Origin: Kitasatospora setae KM-6054
GTDB taxonomy: Bacteria; Actinomycetota; Actinomycetes; Streptomycetales; Streptomycetaceae
DNA length: 64,000 nucleotides
Direction: 5' to 3'
Assembly (NCBI RefSeq): GCF_000269985.1
Contig: NC_016109.1
Span: 4,402,001-4,466,000 of the forward strand
The notes under the pieces are model-generated. The model was given only the letters and a program-made list of their open reading frames with translations. It did not search any database and was not told the DNA's origin. Each line of letters starts with the position of its first letter. Positions within the stretch are counted from its first letter, which is position 1. The position numbers were made by a program, and so were the translations under genes. Shown here one piece after another: positions 1 to 9,012 of this stretch.

Positions 1-147
1 CCGGCTGCCGTCGCCGGGCGCTCCGCCGAGCCAGTGCCGGCCGGCCGGGTCGCCGTCCTTGAGCAGCTCGGCCTCGGCGGGCAGCAGTTCGCGCAGCTGG
101 ACGGGGCCGGCCGGGATCGGCCCGGTGGTGCGGTCGTGCGGGGTCAC
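1..147 (-). CDS. GNAT-like acetyltransferase, N-terminus only (cut by window edge)
   Basis: Only the first 49 codons are inside the window. The GTG start at 147 follows a clear GAGGAG ribosome site. The fragment begins VTPHDRTTGPIPAGPVQLRE and continues with a GDPAGRHWLGG stretch, which resembles the first strand and helix of streptomycete GNAT N-acetyltransferases that would use acetyl-CoA. The acetyl-CoA loop lies outside the window, so the family call rests on N-terminal resemblance alone. The gene is divergent from the LuxR-type regulator at 324. Confidence 0.5.
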   Translation of the reverse strand, partial: MTPHDRTTGPIPAGPVQLRELLPAEAELLKDGDPAGRHWLGGAPGDGSR

Positions 148-323
148 GCGTTCTCCTCGGAGGGTGGTGGGCGGTTCCCCCGCAGCCTGGCGCAGCGCGC
201 GGGGCCCGGGCGAGGGCCCGGCGCTGACATAAACTTGCGCGGCAGCAAAATCACACCGGAGGCCGTCGGGCTCCCGCAGCGGCCCCGAGCGCCGTTCCGG
301 CCGGGCCGGAGGAGAGCGACCCG

Positions 324-1331
324 ATGTCCGACCCCGCGGCCGACCCGCCCGCCGAACTCACCCCCGACGCCACCGCGCTGTACGCCAGGGCGCTCGGCGA
401 GGGCGTCCTGCTGGCCGGCCGGGAGGGGCTGGACTGGGCGCCGGAGCGGATCGCCGCCGCCCGCGGGCAACTGGCCGGGCTGCGGCTGCTGCGCCCGTCC
501 GGGCCGGGCCGCTGGGTCCCGGCCAGCCCGGAGGCGGCCGCCGCCGAACTGGTCGGGCCGCTGGAACTGGAGATCCGCCGCCGCCGGCTGGAGGCCGAGC
601 GGACCAGGACGCTGCTCCGGCCGCTGCGCTCGCTGTACGCCGAGGCCCACCGGGAGCGCGGCCGCAGCGCCGCCGTCGAACTGCTGCCGGAGGTCGGGCA
701 GGTCCGGGCGCTGCTGGACGAGGTCTCCCGGTCGTGCGCCCGGGAGGTGCTGGTCAGCCAGCCGGAGGCGCTGGAGGGGGCGACGCTGCTGGACAGCCGC
801 CCGCGCGACCTGGACCTGCTGGCCCGCGGCGTCCGGATCCGCACGCTCTACCCGCACGTGGTGCTGGCCTCCCCGGTGGTGCAGCGGCACTTCGCGCTGA
901 TGACGGAGGCCGGCGCGGAGATCCGCACCACCGGCGAGGTGGTCGACCGGCTGATCGTCTTCGACCGCCGGATCGCCTTCCTGCCCGACCGCTCCCGCCC
1001 CGGCCCGCCGGGCGCCTTGGTGGTCCGCGAGCCGGCCGCCGTCGACTACCTGCACCGGGTGCTGGAGCGGGACTGGGACCACGCCCGCCCGTTCGCCCGC
1101 ACCCCGCTCGGCTACGGGGACGCGGCGGACGGCGTCAAGCGCGCCATCGTCCGCCTGCTGGCGGCGGGCCACAAGGACGAGGCGATCGCGCACCGCACCA
1201 ACATGTCGGTGCGCACCTGCCGCCGGCACATCGCCGAGCTGATGCGCGAGTGGGGCGTCGAGAGCCGCTTCCAGGCGGGCGTGCTGGCGGCCCGGCTCGG
1301 GCTGGCGGGGGAGGAGGGCGGGCCCTCCTAG
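324..1331 (+). CDS. LuxR-type helix-turn-helix transcriptional regulator
   Basis: A 335-residue cytoplasmic regulator. Residues about 15-75 look like a TrmB-type winged helix (TALYARALGEGVLLAG), the middle (about 120-240) is an alpha/beta sensor-like domain, and the C-terminus (about 268-330) is a LuxR/NarL DNA-binding domain with the helix pair KDEAIAHRTNMSVRTCRRHI. There is no receiver domain, so it is an orphan regulator of the common streptomycete TrmB-LuxR type. A GGAGGAGAGCGACCCG ribosome site precedes the ATG. Its stop and that of the convergent kinase gene share the four bases CTAG (1328-1331). The ligand and targets cannot be read from the sequence. Confidence 0.85.
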   Translation: MSDPAADPPAELTPDATALYARALGEGVLLAGREGLDWAPERIAAARGQLAGLRLLRPSGPGRWVPASPEAAAAELVGPLELEIRRRRLEAERTRTLLRPLRSLYAEAHRERGRSAAVELLPEVGQVRALLDEVSRSCAREVLVSQPEALEGATLLDSRPRDLDLLARGVRIRTLYPHVVLASPVVQRHFALMTEAGAEIRTTGEVVDRLIVFDRRIAFLPDRSRPGPPGALVVREPAAVDYLHRVLERDWDHARPFARTPLGYGDAADGVKRAIVRLLAAGHKDEAIAHRTNMSVRTCRRHIAELMREWGVESRFQAGVLAARLGLAGEEGGPS

Positions 1332-2497
1332 GCCGTGGCGGGCAGCACCGCGTGCAGCAGGAAGCCGCCGTCCGGGGTGGGGGCGGCGGTGAAGGTGCCG
1401 CCGAGCAGGGCGGCGCGTTCGCGCAGGCCGATCAGGCCGTGGCCGCCGCCGGGGAGGGGGAGGCCGGGCCGGTCGGCGGCGGGGTCGGCGGGGCGGGCCG
1501 GCGGGGGGCCGTTGCGGACCTCGACGTGCAGCCGGCCGCCGCGGCCGGTGACCCGGACGGTGACGGGGGCGCCGGGGGCGTGCTTGCTGATGTTGGTCAG
1601 GCCCTCCTGGACGGTGCGGTAGGCGGCCCGTTCGACGGCTTCGGGCCAGGCGCGGCGGCCGGGGTCGAGGCGGCTGGTGACGCACAGGCCGCTGCCCTCG
1701 ATCAGCCGGGGCAGGTCGGCCAGGGTGGGCTGCGGGGCGAGCGGGGTGCCGGGGCCGCCGGCGGCGCGCAGCACGCCGACCATCTGGCGCAGCTCGTCCA
1801 GGGTGCGGACGGAGAGCTCGCGGATGGTGCGGGCGCCGTCCCGGGAGGCGGGGTCGGTGCTGGCGACCTGGATCGCCCCGGCCTGGATCGAGATCAGGCT
1901 GACCTGGTGGGAGACCACGTCGTGCATCTCGCGGGCCAGCCGGGCGCGTTCGGCGGCGAGCACCCGCTCGGCGAGCAGCCGGCTCTCGCGCCGGCGGCCG
2001 GCGGTGAGTTCGGTGACCCGTTCGGCGAGTTCGCCGCGGGTGCGGGCGAGCATGCCGAGGGCGGCCGGGCCGGCGCCGAGCATCACCGACTGGATGGCGT
2101 ACAGGGCGTTGTCCCGGCTGAGTTCGAACAGGTCGGGGGCGAGCGGCCAGTGGAAGAACTCGACCAGGGCGAAGGCGGTGGCGCAGGCGACCGGGACGGG
2201 CGGCCTGGGGTGGACCGCGGCGACCGAGTAGACGGCGGTGACCGGGGCCAGCCAGATCTCGTTGAAGAACGCCCCGGGCAGGGTGAGCAGGGCGACCAGC
2301 AGCGGGCGGCGGCGGCGCCAGAGCAGGGCGATCACGGAGAGCGCGGAGAGGGCCAGCTGCCAGGGCTCGGAGCCCTTGGCGACCAGCGCGGAGTCCATCG
2401 CGGCGAGCAGCACCGGGGCGAGCAGGGCGGTGCGCGGGGAGCGCAGCCAGGCGAGGTGGCGCGGGGCGGCGGGCTCCGCGGGCTCCTCGGGGGTCAC
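1328..2497 (-). CDS. NarL-family sensor histidine kinase
   Basis: A 389-residue membrane sensor kinase. Several hydrophobic segments fill residues about 15-165. The dimerisation/phosphoacceptor helix of the HisKA_3 type follows, with the H-box LAREMHDVVSHQVSLI (His about 205). A HATPase domain with an N-box-like region (RTVQEGLTNISKHA) and a GGGHGLIGLRERAALLGG G-box ends the protein. The GTG start at 2497 overlaps the stop of the upstream response regulator as GTGA, so the two are translationally coupled and form one two-component system. The stimulus is unknown. Confidence 0.93.
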   Translation of the reverse strand: MTPEEPAEPAAPRHLAWLRSPRTALLAPVLLAAMDSALVAKGSEPWQLALSALSVIALLWRRRRPLLVALLTLPGAFFNEIWLAPVTAVYSVAAVHPRPPVPVACATAFALVEFFHWPLAPDLFELSRDNALYAIQSVMLGAGPAALGMLARTRGELAERVTELTAGRRRESRLLAERVLAAERARLAREMHDVVSHQVSLISIQAGAIQVASTDPASRDGARTIRELSVRTLDELRQMVGVLRAAGGPGTPLAPQPTLADLPRLIEGSGLCVTSRLDPGRRAWPEAVERAAYRTVQEGLTNISKHAPGAPVTVRVTGRGGRLHVEVRNGPPPARPADPAADRPGLPLPGGGHGLIGLRERAALLGGTFTAAPTPDGGFLLHAVLPATA

Positions 2498-3162
2498 TCG
2501 CCGTCCCGCCGGTCGCGGACCAGTCCGGCGCGGTGCGCGATGACGGCGGCCTGGACGCGGTTGGCGGCGCCGAGCTTGCCCAGGATGGCGCTGATGTGGT
2601 CCTTGACGGTGCCGGTGCCGAGGAACAGCCGGTCGGCTATCTCGGCGTTGGACAGGCCCTCGCCGAGCAGCGCCAGCACGTCGAGCTCGCGGCCGGTGAG
2701 CCGGCCGGTGAGGGTGGCGGCGGTGGTGTCGGCGGCGCCGCCCTCGACGTAGCCGCTGATCACGGTGCGGGCGACGCTGGGGGAGAGCACGCTGCCGCCG
2801 GCCGCGAGCACCCGGACGGCGTGCACCAGCTGCTCGGGGGCGGTGTCCTTGAGCAGGAACCCGGCGGCGCCGGCCCGCAGCGCGGTGCCGATGTGCTCGT
2901 CGGTGTCGAAGGTGGTGAGCATCGCGACGGCGGGCGGCTCGGGCAGCGCGCGCAGCCGGCGCAGCACGCTGATGCCGTCCAGGTCGGGCATCCGGACGTC
3001 GAGCAGGACGACCCGCGGGGCGAGCTCGCGGACCATCCGCTCGGCCTGGCCGCCCGAGCAGCCGCCGACCACCTCCAGGTCGGGCGCGGTGCCGACGATC
3101 AGTCCGAGTCCGGAGCGGACCAGCACCTCGTCGTCCACGATCAGGACCCGGGTCGGCGTCAT
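2494..3162 (-). CDS. NarL/LuxR-type response regulator
   Basis: A 222-residue response regulator. The receiver domain has the acidic pair in VLIVDDE, the phosphoacceptor Asp in VVLLDVRMPDLDG and the conserved Lys in FLLKDTAPE. Residues about 155-215 form the LuxR DNA-binding helix-turn-helix (LTGRELDVLALLGEGLSNAE). The ATG at 3162 has a GGGAGAGAC ribosome site. It is the first gene of a two-gene operon with the kinase at 1328-2497, which presumably phosphorylates it. Target genes are not identifiable; the divergent MprF-like gene at 3352 is a reasonable candidate by position only. Confidence 0.94.
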   Translation of the reverse strand: MTPTRVLIVDDEVLVRSGLGLIVGTAPDLEVVGGCSGGQAERMVRELAPRVVLLDVRMPDLDGISVLRRLRALPEPPAVAMLTTFDTDEHIGTALRAGAAGFLLKDTAPEQLVHAVRVLAAGGSVLSPSVARTVISGYVEGGAADTTAATLTGRLTGRELDVLALLGEGLSNAEIADRLFLGTGTVKDHISAILGKLGAANRVQAAVIAHRAGLVRDRRDGE

Positions 3163-3351
3163 GTCTCTCCCTGTCTCTCCCCGGTGGGGGCGGGTTCGGT
3201 CCCGGCGCGGTTCCCGGACCCCCGCCGATCGGCGGGGGTGGGAATCCGCTACCGGATTCACGCAATTCTCATCTCCGCTGGGCAACCATGGAAATCGGGG
3301 TCGAGTGCGCCGAACCGCGAGCGGATGCGCCCCTGTGATCGATCGTCTGGA

Positions 3352-5133
3352 ATGGTTGCTGTGTCCACTGTGAAGACGGATTCCCCCGCCGTGTCCCCGA
3401 CCGGGGGCGAAGGCCCAGGTCCGCTGGAGCGGTGGCGGCCGCGGGCCGCCGCGTCGACCGTCTGGTACCTGCGGCTGCTGGCGCTGCTGAACCTGGTGGC
3501 GGTGCTCTCGGTGCCGTTCCGGGACGAGGTCAGGCGGCACAACACGGGTGAGTTCTTCACCCCCTACCTGATGACCGCGGGCCTGACCTCGGTGCTGCTG
3601 GCGCTGTTCCTGGCGGTGGCGATGCGCCGCCGCAAGCGGGCGGCGTGGATCTTCAACACCGGCCTGTCCGGGGCGACCTTCCTCGGTTTCCTGGTGCTGC
3701 TGGCCTGGGGCGACCACTACAAGGACCACGTCTGGAACTACTTCTCGGTGGTCCTGACCGGGCTGTTCCTGGCGGCGCTGCTGGTCTCCCGCAGGGAGTT
3801 CACCTCGAAGGGCGACCGCTCCAACCCGAAGACCGCGGCGGCCGCCGCGGTGGGCGGGCTGGCGCTGGGCGGGCTGGTCGGTTCGGTGCTGGTGCAGCTG
3901 ACCAACGAGGTCTCCGGCGCGGGCTTCGGCACCCGGTTCAGCTACGCGGTGCACCGGATGATCACGCTGGAGCCCGCCGAGCGGATCCGCGACGTGGTGC
4001 TGGTGCCGACCTGGGTGAACGCGGCGATCAACGCGATGAGCGCGGTGCTGTTCCTGTTCGTGCTGTGGGTGGCGTTTCGCTCGCCGCGCGGCGAGGAGCT
4101 GCAGACCGACGAGGACCAGGACCGGCTGCGGGCCCTGCTGGAGAAGCAGGGCGAGCGGGACTCGCTGGGCTACTTCGCGCTGCGCCGGGACAAGGCGGTG
4201 GTGTTCTCGCCGTCCGGGAAGGCGGCGGTGGCGTACCGGGTGGTCGGCGGGGTCACGCTGGCCTCGGGCGACCCGATCGGCGACCCGGAGGCCTGGCCGG
4301 GGGCGATCGACGCCTGGCTGGCCGAGGCCCGCGAGCACGCCTGGGTGCCGGCCGTGATGGGCGCCTCCGAGGAGGCCGGGGTGATCTACGCCCGGCACGG
4401 CCTGGACGCGCTGGAGCTGGGCGACGAGGCGATCGTCGAGCTGGACGAGTTCTCGCTGGACGGCCGGGCGATGCGGGTGGTCCGGCAGGCCTACAACCGG
4501 GTCAAGCGGGCCGGGTACACGGTGCGGATCCGCCGGCACGGCGACATCCCCGAGTGCGACATGGCGGAGCTGGTGGCCAAGGCCGACCAGTGGCGGGACG
4601 GCGCGACCGAGCGCGGCTTCTCGATGGCGCTGGGCCGGCTCGGCGACGCGGGCGACGGGCGCTGCGTGATGCTGGAGTGCTTCGACGGCGAGGGCGAGCT
4701 GCGGGCGCTGCTCAGCTTCGTCCCGTGGGGCGCGAACGGCCTGTCGCTGGACCTGATGCGCCGGGACCGGGACAGCGAGAACGGCCTGATGGAGTTCATG
4801 GTCATCGAGCTGCTGCAGCGCGCGCGGGAGGTCGAACTGGAACGGGTCTCGCTGAACTTCGCGATGTTCCGGTCGGTTTTCGAGCGCGGTTCCAAGCTGG
4901 GCGCCGGCCCGGTCCTGCGGCTGTGGCGCGCGGTGCTGGGTTTCTTCTCGCGCTGGTGGCAGATCGAGTCGCTCTACCGGGCGAACGCGAAATACCGGCC
5001 GATCTGGGAACCGCGTTATCTGCTCTTCGAGAAGAGCAGTGAGATTCCCCGGATCGGCATCGCCTCGGCCCGCGCGGAGGGTTTCATCACGGTGCCGAGC
5101 ATGCCGGTGCTGTTCCGCCGCCGGCACCGCTGA
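3352..5133 (+). CDS. MprF-like phosphatidylglycerol lysyltransferase-domain membrane protein
   Basis: A protein of about 593 residues. Residues about 35-245 contain roughly six membrane segments. Residues about 260-590 form a DUF2156/LPG-synthase domain (GNAT-fold aminoacyl transferase), with the typical stretches GGVTLASGDPIGD, WGANGLSLDLMRRD and LNFAMFRSVFERG. Relatives move an amino acid from aminoacyl-tRNA to phosphatidylglycerol or act as the N-terminal half of LysX-like proteins, altering envelope charge. No lysyl-tRNA synthetase domain follows here. The ATG at 3352 was chosen; an in-frame GTG at 3361 is equally possible because neither has a strong ribosome site. A terminator-like hairpin follows at 5141. 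Confidence 0.88.
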   Translation: MVAVSTVKTDSPAVSPTGGEGPGPLERWRPRAAASTVWYLRLLALLNLVAVLSVPFRDEVRRHNTGEFFTPYLMTAGLTSVLLALFLAVAMRRRKRAAWIFNTGLSGATFLGFLVLLAWGDHYKDHVWNYFSVVLTGLFLAALLVSRREFTSKGDRSNPKTAAAAAVGGLALGGLVGSVLVQLTNEVSGAGFGTRFSYAVHRMITLEPAERIRDVVLVPTWVNAAINAMSAVLFLFVLWVAFRSPRGEELQTDEDQDRLRALLEKQGERDSLGYFALRRDKAVVFSPSGKAAVAYRVVGGVTLASGDPIGDPEAWPGAIDAWLAEAREHAWVPAVMGASEEAGVIYARHGLDALELGDEAIVELDEFSLDGRAMRVVRQAYNRVKRAGYTVRIRRHGDIPECDMAELVAKADQWRDGATERGFSMALGRLGDAGDGRCVMLECFDGEGELRALLSFVPWGANGLSLDLMRRDRDSENGLMEFMVIELLQRAREVELERVSLNFAMFRSVFERGSKLGAGPVLRLWRAVLGFFSRWWQIESLYRANAKYRPIWEPRYLLFEKSSEIPRIGIASARAEGFITVPSMPVLFRRRHR

Positions 5134-5140
5134 GCGGAGG

Positions 5141-5164
5141 CTCCCGGCCGGTTCGGCACGGGAG
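5141..5164 (+). terminator. terminator-like hairpin after the MprF-like gene
   Basis: Eight bases after the stop, CTCCCG and CGGGAG pair, with an inner GCCG/CGGC stem and a GTT loop. No T-run follows, as is usual for streptomycete hairpin terminators. Confidence 0.55.
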
Positions 5165-5335
5165 GGGGGAGGTCCCTCCGCCGGGGGGCGGAGCGGGCCC
5201 GGAGTCATTCTCCGGGATGACGGGGGAATGGCCTCCGAGCTGATGCCGGGGGCCGGTCCGCTGCGTAGTGTCGGGTACGAGGCGCGGTAATCGACGGCGA
5301 AGGTCGGCGGATAAGTCGGACGGGAGAACCGGGAC

Positions 5336-6106
5336 GTGCAGAAGATCACCCACGCGGGGGGCGTGCGACCGAAGTGGTGGGCGGTATTCCGCCGCGCCGC
5401 GGTCGCTGAGTGGGGGGAGCTTTTCGCCTCCGTGAAGGACCAGCTGGTGCGGCGGAAATTCGCCGCCGTGCCGCTGGCGAGCGCGGCGACCCTGCTGGTG
5501 CTGCTGTTCTCGATCGTGCAGCACCTGCCGGGCGGGGACCGGTTCGTCGCCGACATCGGAGTGGTGAAGGCGGCGCTGCCGCTGGACGTCTCGCTGCTGC
5601 GCACCCCGCTGTCGCTGTACGTGCCGGCCCTGGACCTGCCGGTGTGGGGGGCGCTGGCGCAGGTGTTCCTGGTGTTCGGGGTGGCCGAGATCGTGCTGGG
5701 CCGCCGGCTGACCCTGGTGGTCGCGTACGCCTGCACCCTGGCGGGCACGCTGTTCGCCCGGGTCGGGGTGGCGCTCGGGCCGCAGCACGCGCTGGGCTTC
5801 CCGCGGTGGGTGGCGCACGTGCGGGACACCGGCCCGTCGGCGGCGGTGGTGGCGCTGGCCGTGGTGGTGGCGTTCCGCTGCCGGGCGTGGTGGACGGGCG
5901 GCGCGGTGGTGGTGTCGATGGCGGTGGAGGCGGTGCTGCTGCCGAACCTGGCCGGGATGGAGCACCTGGTGGCGATCAGCGCGGCGGTGCTGATCGCGAT
6001 CTGGGTGGAGGTGTTCGGCGACTACTGGCCGCGGGTGCTGACCGGGGTCGGCGCGGCCGCCTCGGTGGCCGCCCAGGGCCGGACCAGGGCCGTCATCACG
6101 CCCTGA
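5336..6106 (+). CDS. polytopic membrane protein, possibly rhomboid-fold
   Basis: A 256-residue protein with five or six hydrophobic helices (for example about 42-60, 98-118, 122-140, 160-180, 185-200 and 210-230). It has a short basic N-terminus and a GTG start at 5336. Genes with this layout beside MprF-like genes in streptomycetes are often described as rhomboid-like. However, I see no GxSG serine motif; a histidine occurs in the late MEHLVAISAAVL helix. An inactive rhomboid-like or simply unknown membrane protein is the safest call. It lies 200 bp downstream of the MprF-like gene on the same strand, suggesting an envelope role. Confidence 0.7.
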   Translation: MQKITHAGGVRPKWWAVFRRAAVAEWGELFASVKDQLVRRKFAAVPLASAATLLVLLFSIVQHLPGGDRFVADIGVVKAALPLDVSLLRTPLSLYVPALDLPVWGALAQVFLVFGVAEIVLGRRLTLVVAYACTLAGTLFARVGVALGPQHALGFPRWVAHVRDTGPSAAVVALAVVVAFRCRAWWTGGAVVVSMAVEAVLLPNLAGMEHLVAISAAVLIAIWVEVFGDYWPRVLTGVGAAASVAAQGRTRAVITP

Positions 6107-6156
6107 CCCGGCCCTCGGCGGCGGGTCTCCCGGTCCGGCTCCGGTCCGGCTCCGGT

Positions 6157-8799
6157 TCAGCTCCGCGGCAGCGGCATCTCGAAGTAGACGACCTTGCCGA
6201 CCGCCTTGCGGGAGGTGCCCCACTTCTCGGCCAGCTTGCTGACCAGGTTGAGGCCGCGGCCGTGCTCGGCGTCGGCGTCGGCGGGCTCCAGCGAGGGCAG
6301 GTTGTGGTTGTCGTCGCTGACCTCGACCAGCAGCTTGTCGACCCGGATCAGCTGCAGCTGCACCTCGGCGCGGGCCACCCGGACGGCGTTGGTGACCAGC
6401 TCGGAGACCAGCAGTTCGACCGTCTCGGTGAGCGCGGTCAGCTGCCAGGCGGCGAGCTGGTCGCGGACCAGCCGGCGGGCCCGGCCGACCTCCAGTTCGG
6501 TGACGCCGAGCTGCCAGGTGGCGACCTCGGTCGGCGGGACGCCGTCGAAGCGGGCCACCAGCAGCGCGATGTCGTCCTGCCGGTCCTCGGAGTGCAGGGT
6601 GTTCAGCACGGTGTCGCAGGCCTCGTCCGGGGTCTGCTTGGGGTCGATCAGGTTGCCGCAGAGCGCGGCCAGGCCCTCTCCTATGTCGCCGCCGCGGACC
6701 TCGACCAGGCCGTCGGTGCACATCACCAGCATCGAGCCGTCCGAGACGTCGATCTTCTTGGTCTGGAACGGCACCCCGCCGACGCCGATCGGCGCGCCCG
6801 AGGGCAGTTCCAGCAGTTCGCCGCGGCCGTCGGGGTGGACCAGGACCGGCGGGACGTGGCCGGCCGAGGCGAGTTCGCAGGTCCGGTTGATCGGGTCGTA
6901 GACGGCGTACAGGCAGGTCGCCAGGTGGTCGTCGCCGAGTTTGTGGGCCAGGTTGTCGAGGTGTCGCAGCAGCTGGCCCGGTGGCAGGTCGAGGGCGGCC
7001 AGGGTCTGCATGGCGGTGCGGAAGCGGCCCATCGCGGCGGCCGAGTGCAGGCCGTGGCCCATCACGTCGCCGACCACCAGGGCGACCCGGCTGCCGGGCA
7101 GCTGGATGGCGTCGAACCAGTCGCCGCCGACCTCGGCCTTGCGGTCGCCCGGCATGTAGCGGTGGGCGACCTGGACGCCGGGGATCCGCGGCGGGCGGGT
7201 CGGGATCATCGAGCGCTGCAGGGTGGTGGCGACCTTGGACTCGGCCCGGTGCAGCCGGGCGTTGTCCAGCGAGAGCGCGGCCCGGGCGGCGATCTCCTTG
7301 AGGGTGTCGGCGTCGGAGCGGCTGAACGGCGTCCGGTCGGAGAGCCGCAGCAGCTTCAGGATGCCGAGCACCGCGCCGCGGGCGGACAGCGGCAGCACCA
7401 GCATCGAGCGGCCGACCACGGCCGGCTCCAGCTCGGGGCCGCCGAGCGAGGCCGCGTAGTCGACCGCGACGTCCGCCGAGATCAGCGGCACCAGCACCGG
7501 CTGGTTCTCCTGCAGGGCCAGGCCGGGCGGGGTGGAGCGCGGCATGGCGAGCAGCGCGCCCTCGTCCAGGACGTGGTCCCAGCGCTGCGGGGACGGGTTG
7601 AAGGTGCGGGCGACCCGGCGCAGCATCGTCGTGTCGCCGGGCGGGTCGACGGGCAGCTCGCCGTCCGAGATCAGGCTGTCGAGCAGGTCGACGCAGGCGA
7701 AGTCGGCGACCCGGGGGACCAGCACCTCGCACAGCTCGCGGGCGGTGGTGTCCAGGTCGAGGGTGGTGCCGACCTGGCTGCCGACCGAGGCGAGCAGCGC
7801 GAGGTCGCCGTCGTCGGGCAGGCCGCGGACCACCTCCACGCCGGTGCCGGGGTCGGCGGTCCGGCTCGGTGGGACGGCGGCGGCGGGGGCGGAGGTCGGT
7901 TCGGGGACGGCGGCTGCGGCGGGGTCGATGGCGGGGCCTCCCGGGTTCGGGCCGTGGGCGGCGGCTTCGCGTGGTCCAGGGACGGTGCTGCCGGGCCGCC
8001 GGACGGCCGGCCCGGCCGGCGGTATCCGTACCCCGGCGGGGCCCGCGGCACCCGTGCCCGGCGGCGGCCCGTCCGCGCGGCGGGCGGCCCGCTGCTGGGC
8101 GGTCGGGTAGCGGCGGCCGATCCCGGCGGCCAGCCGGGCGGTGCCGGCGCCCTCGGGGGAGGTCTGGTAGGGCACCACCGGCAGCCGGATCGCGCCGTCC
8201 ACCCGCAGGGCGGGCGGGCCGGCCTCGGCCAGCGCCTCGGCCACCCGGCGGCGGCGCTCCTCGGCACCCGGCGGCAGCAGCGCGGCCAGCGCCCCGGCGG
8301 CGGCGGCCGGGCCGGGCGGCGCGAACGCGGCGGCGACCTGCCGCGGGCGGGCCGCGGCGGGCGCGGCGGCGTACGGGACGAGGCGCTCGCCGAGCGCGAT
8401 CCTCGGCCCGGCGGAGCGCAGCGGGCGGGCGTCGGCGGCCAGCACCAGCAGCGAGCGGCCGGTCGGCTCGACCAGCGGGTAGGCCCACCACAGGACGTCG
8501 CGCGGCCGCTCCTCGCGGTCCTGCACGGTCATCGGGCCGGCCCAGGGGCCGGTCAGGGCCAGGTCGTCGAGGGTGTCGAAGGCGTCGCACTGGTGGGCGG
8601 GGCCGTCCGACCGGGGGTCGACGGCGGGCAGCAGGCCGTGCGCGGCGCGGCCGAGGGCGACCTCGGCGCGGTGGCCGAACAACTCCTCCGCGGTGCGGTT
8701 CCACAGCGCGATCCGGCCGTCGGGGTCGACCAGCACGGCGGCGACCCGGAGCAGGGCGACCACTCCGGCGGGGGGTGGGGAATCGGGCTGGTCCACCAT
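6157..8799 (-). CDS. SpoIIE-family PP2C phosphatase with PAS, GAF and anti-sigma-type ATPase domains
   Basis: An 880-residue signalling protein. It carries a PAS domain (about 12-110, VLVDPDGRIALWNRTAEELF), a Pro/Ala-rich linker (about 200-320), a GAF domain (about 330-500), and a PP2C/SpoIIE phosphatase with the metal motifs EVGGDWFDA, VGDVMGHG and MCTDGLVE and a late DDIALLV (about 535-750). The C-terminus is a GHKL ATPase like RsbW (about 765-880) with LVSELVTNAVRV and HGRGLNLVSKL. Such proteins dephosphorylate anti-sigma antagonists and may also bind sigma factors or antagonists. The ATG start at 8799 is divergent from the J-like gene. No transmembrane segment is evident. Confidence 0.92.
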   Translation of the reverse strand: MVDQPDSPPPAGVVALLRVAAVLVDPDGRIALWNRTAEELFGHRAEVALGRAAHGLLPAVDPRSDGPAHQCDAFDTLDDLALTGPWAGPMTVQDREERPRDVLWWAYPLVEPTGRSLLVLAADARPLRSAGPRIALGERLVPYAAAPAAARPRQVAAAFAPPGPAAAAGALAALLPPGAEERRRRVAEALAEAGPPALRVDGAIRLPVVPYQTSPEGAGTARLAAGIGRRYPTAQQRAARRADGPPPGTGAAGPAGVRIPPAGPAVRRPGSTVPGPREAAAHGPNPGGPAIDPAAAAVPEPTSAPAAAVPPSRTADPGTGVEVVRGLPDDGDLALLASVGSQVGTTLDLDTTARELCEVLVPRVADFACVDLLDSLISDGELPVDPPGDTTMLRRVARTFNPSPQRWDHVLDEGALLAMPRSTPPGLALQENQPVLVPLISADVAVDYAASLGGPELEPAVVGRSMLVLPLSARGAVLGILKLLRLSDRTPFSRSDADTLKEIAARAALSLDNARLHRAESKVATTLQRSMIPTRPPRIPGVQVAHRYMPGDRKAEVGGDWFDAIQLPGSRVALVVGDVMGHGLHSAAAMGRFRTAMQTLAALDLPPGQLLRHLDNLAHKLGDDHLATCLYAVYDPINRTCELASAGHVPPVLVHPDGRGELLELPSGAPIGVGGVPFQTKKIDVSDGSMLVMCTDGLVEVRGGDIGEGLAALCGNLIDPKQTPDEACDTVLNTLHSEDRQDDIALLVARFDGVPPTEVATWQLGVTELEVGRARRLVRDQLAAWQLTALTETVELLVSELVTNAVRVARAEVQLQLIRVDKLLVEVSDDNHNLPSLEPADADAEHGRGLNLVSKLAEKWGTSRKAVGKVVYFEMPLPRS

Positions 8800-9012
8800 G
8801 GGTATCGGTCTGCCCCTTTTTGTGCTCGCTGCTCCTCCTGGCCGGTGCGCGCGTCCTTGCGCGCGCCCTCCAATGAAGCACGGAGATGCCGACGTGAGGT
8901 AGCTAATCGGGCAGATTCGTCCGTATCAGTTGCGTGTCGTCGGCCGCGCGCCCCCGGGGTGCCCCGGCGCCACCCGATCGGCGGTGCGCCGTGCCCCGGT
9001 AGGGTGGCCAGG

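Noticed and set aside
2494..8881. Very long minus-strand open frames (for example 2494-5829 and 5087-8881)
   Set aside because: They are antisense shadows of the MprF-like, membrane-protein and phosphatase genes, with Arg/Pro/Gly-rich low-complexity translations. Long spurious frames are normal at this GC content.
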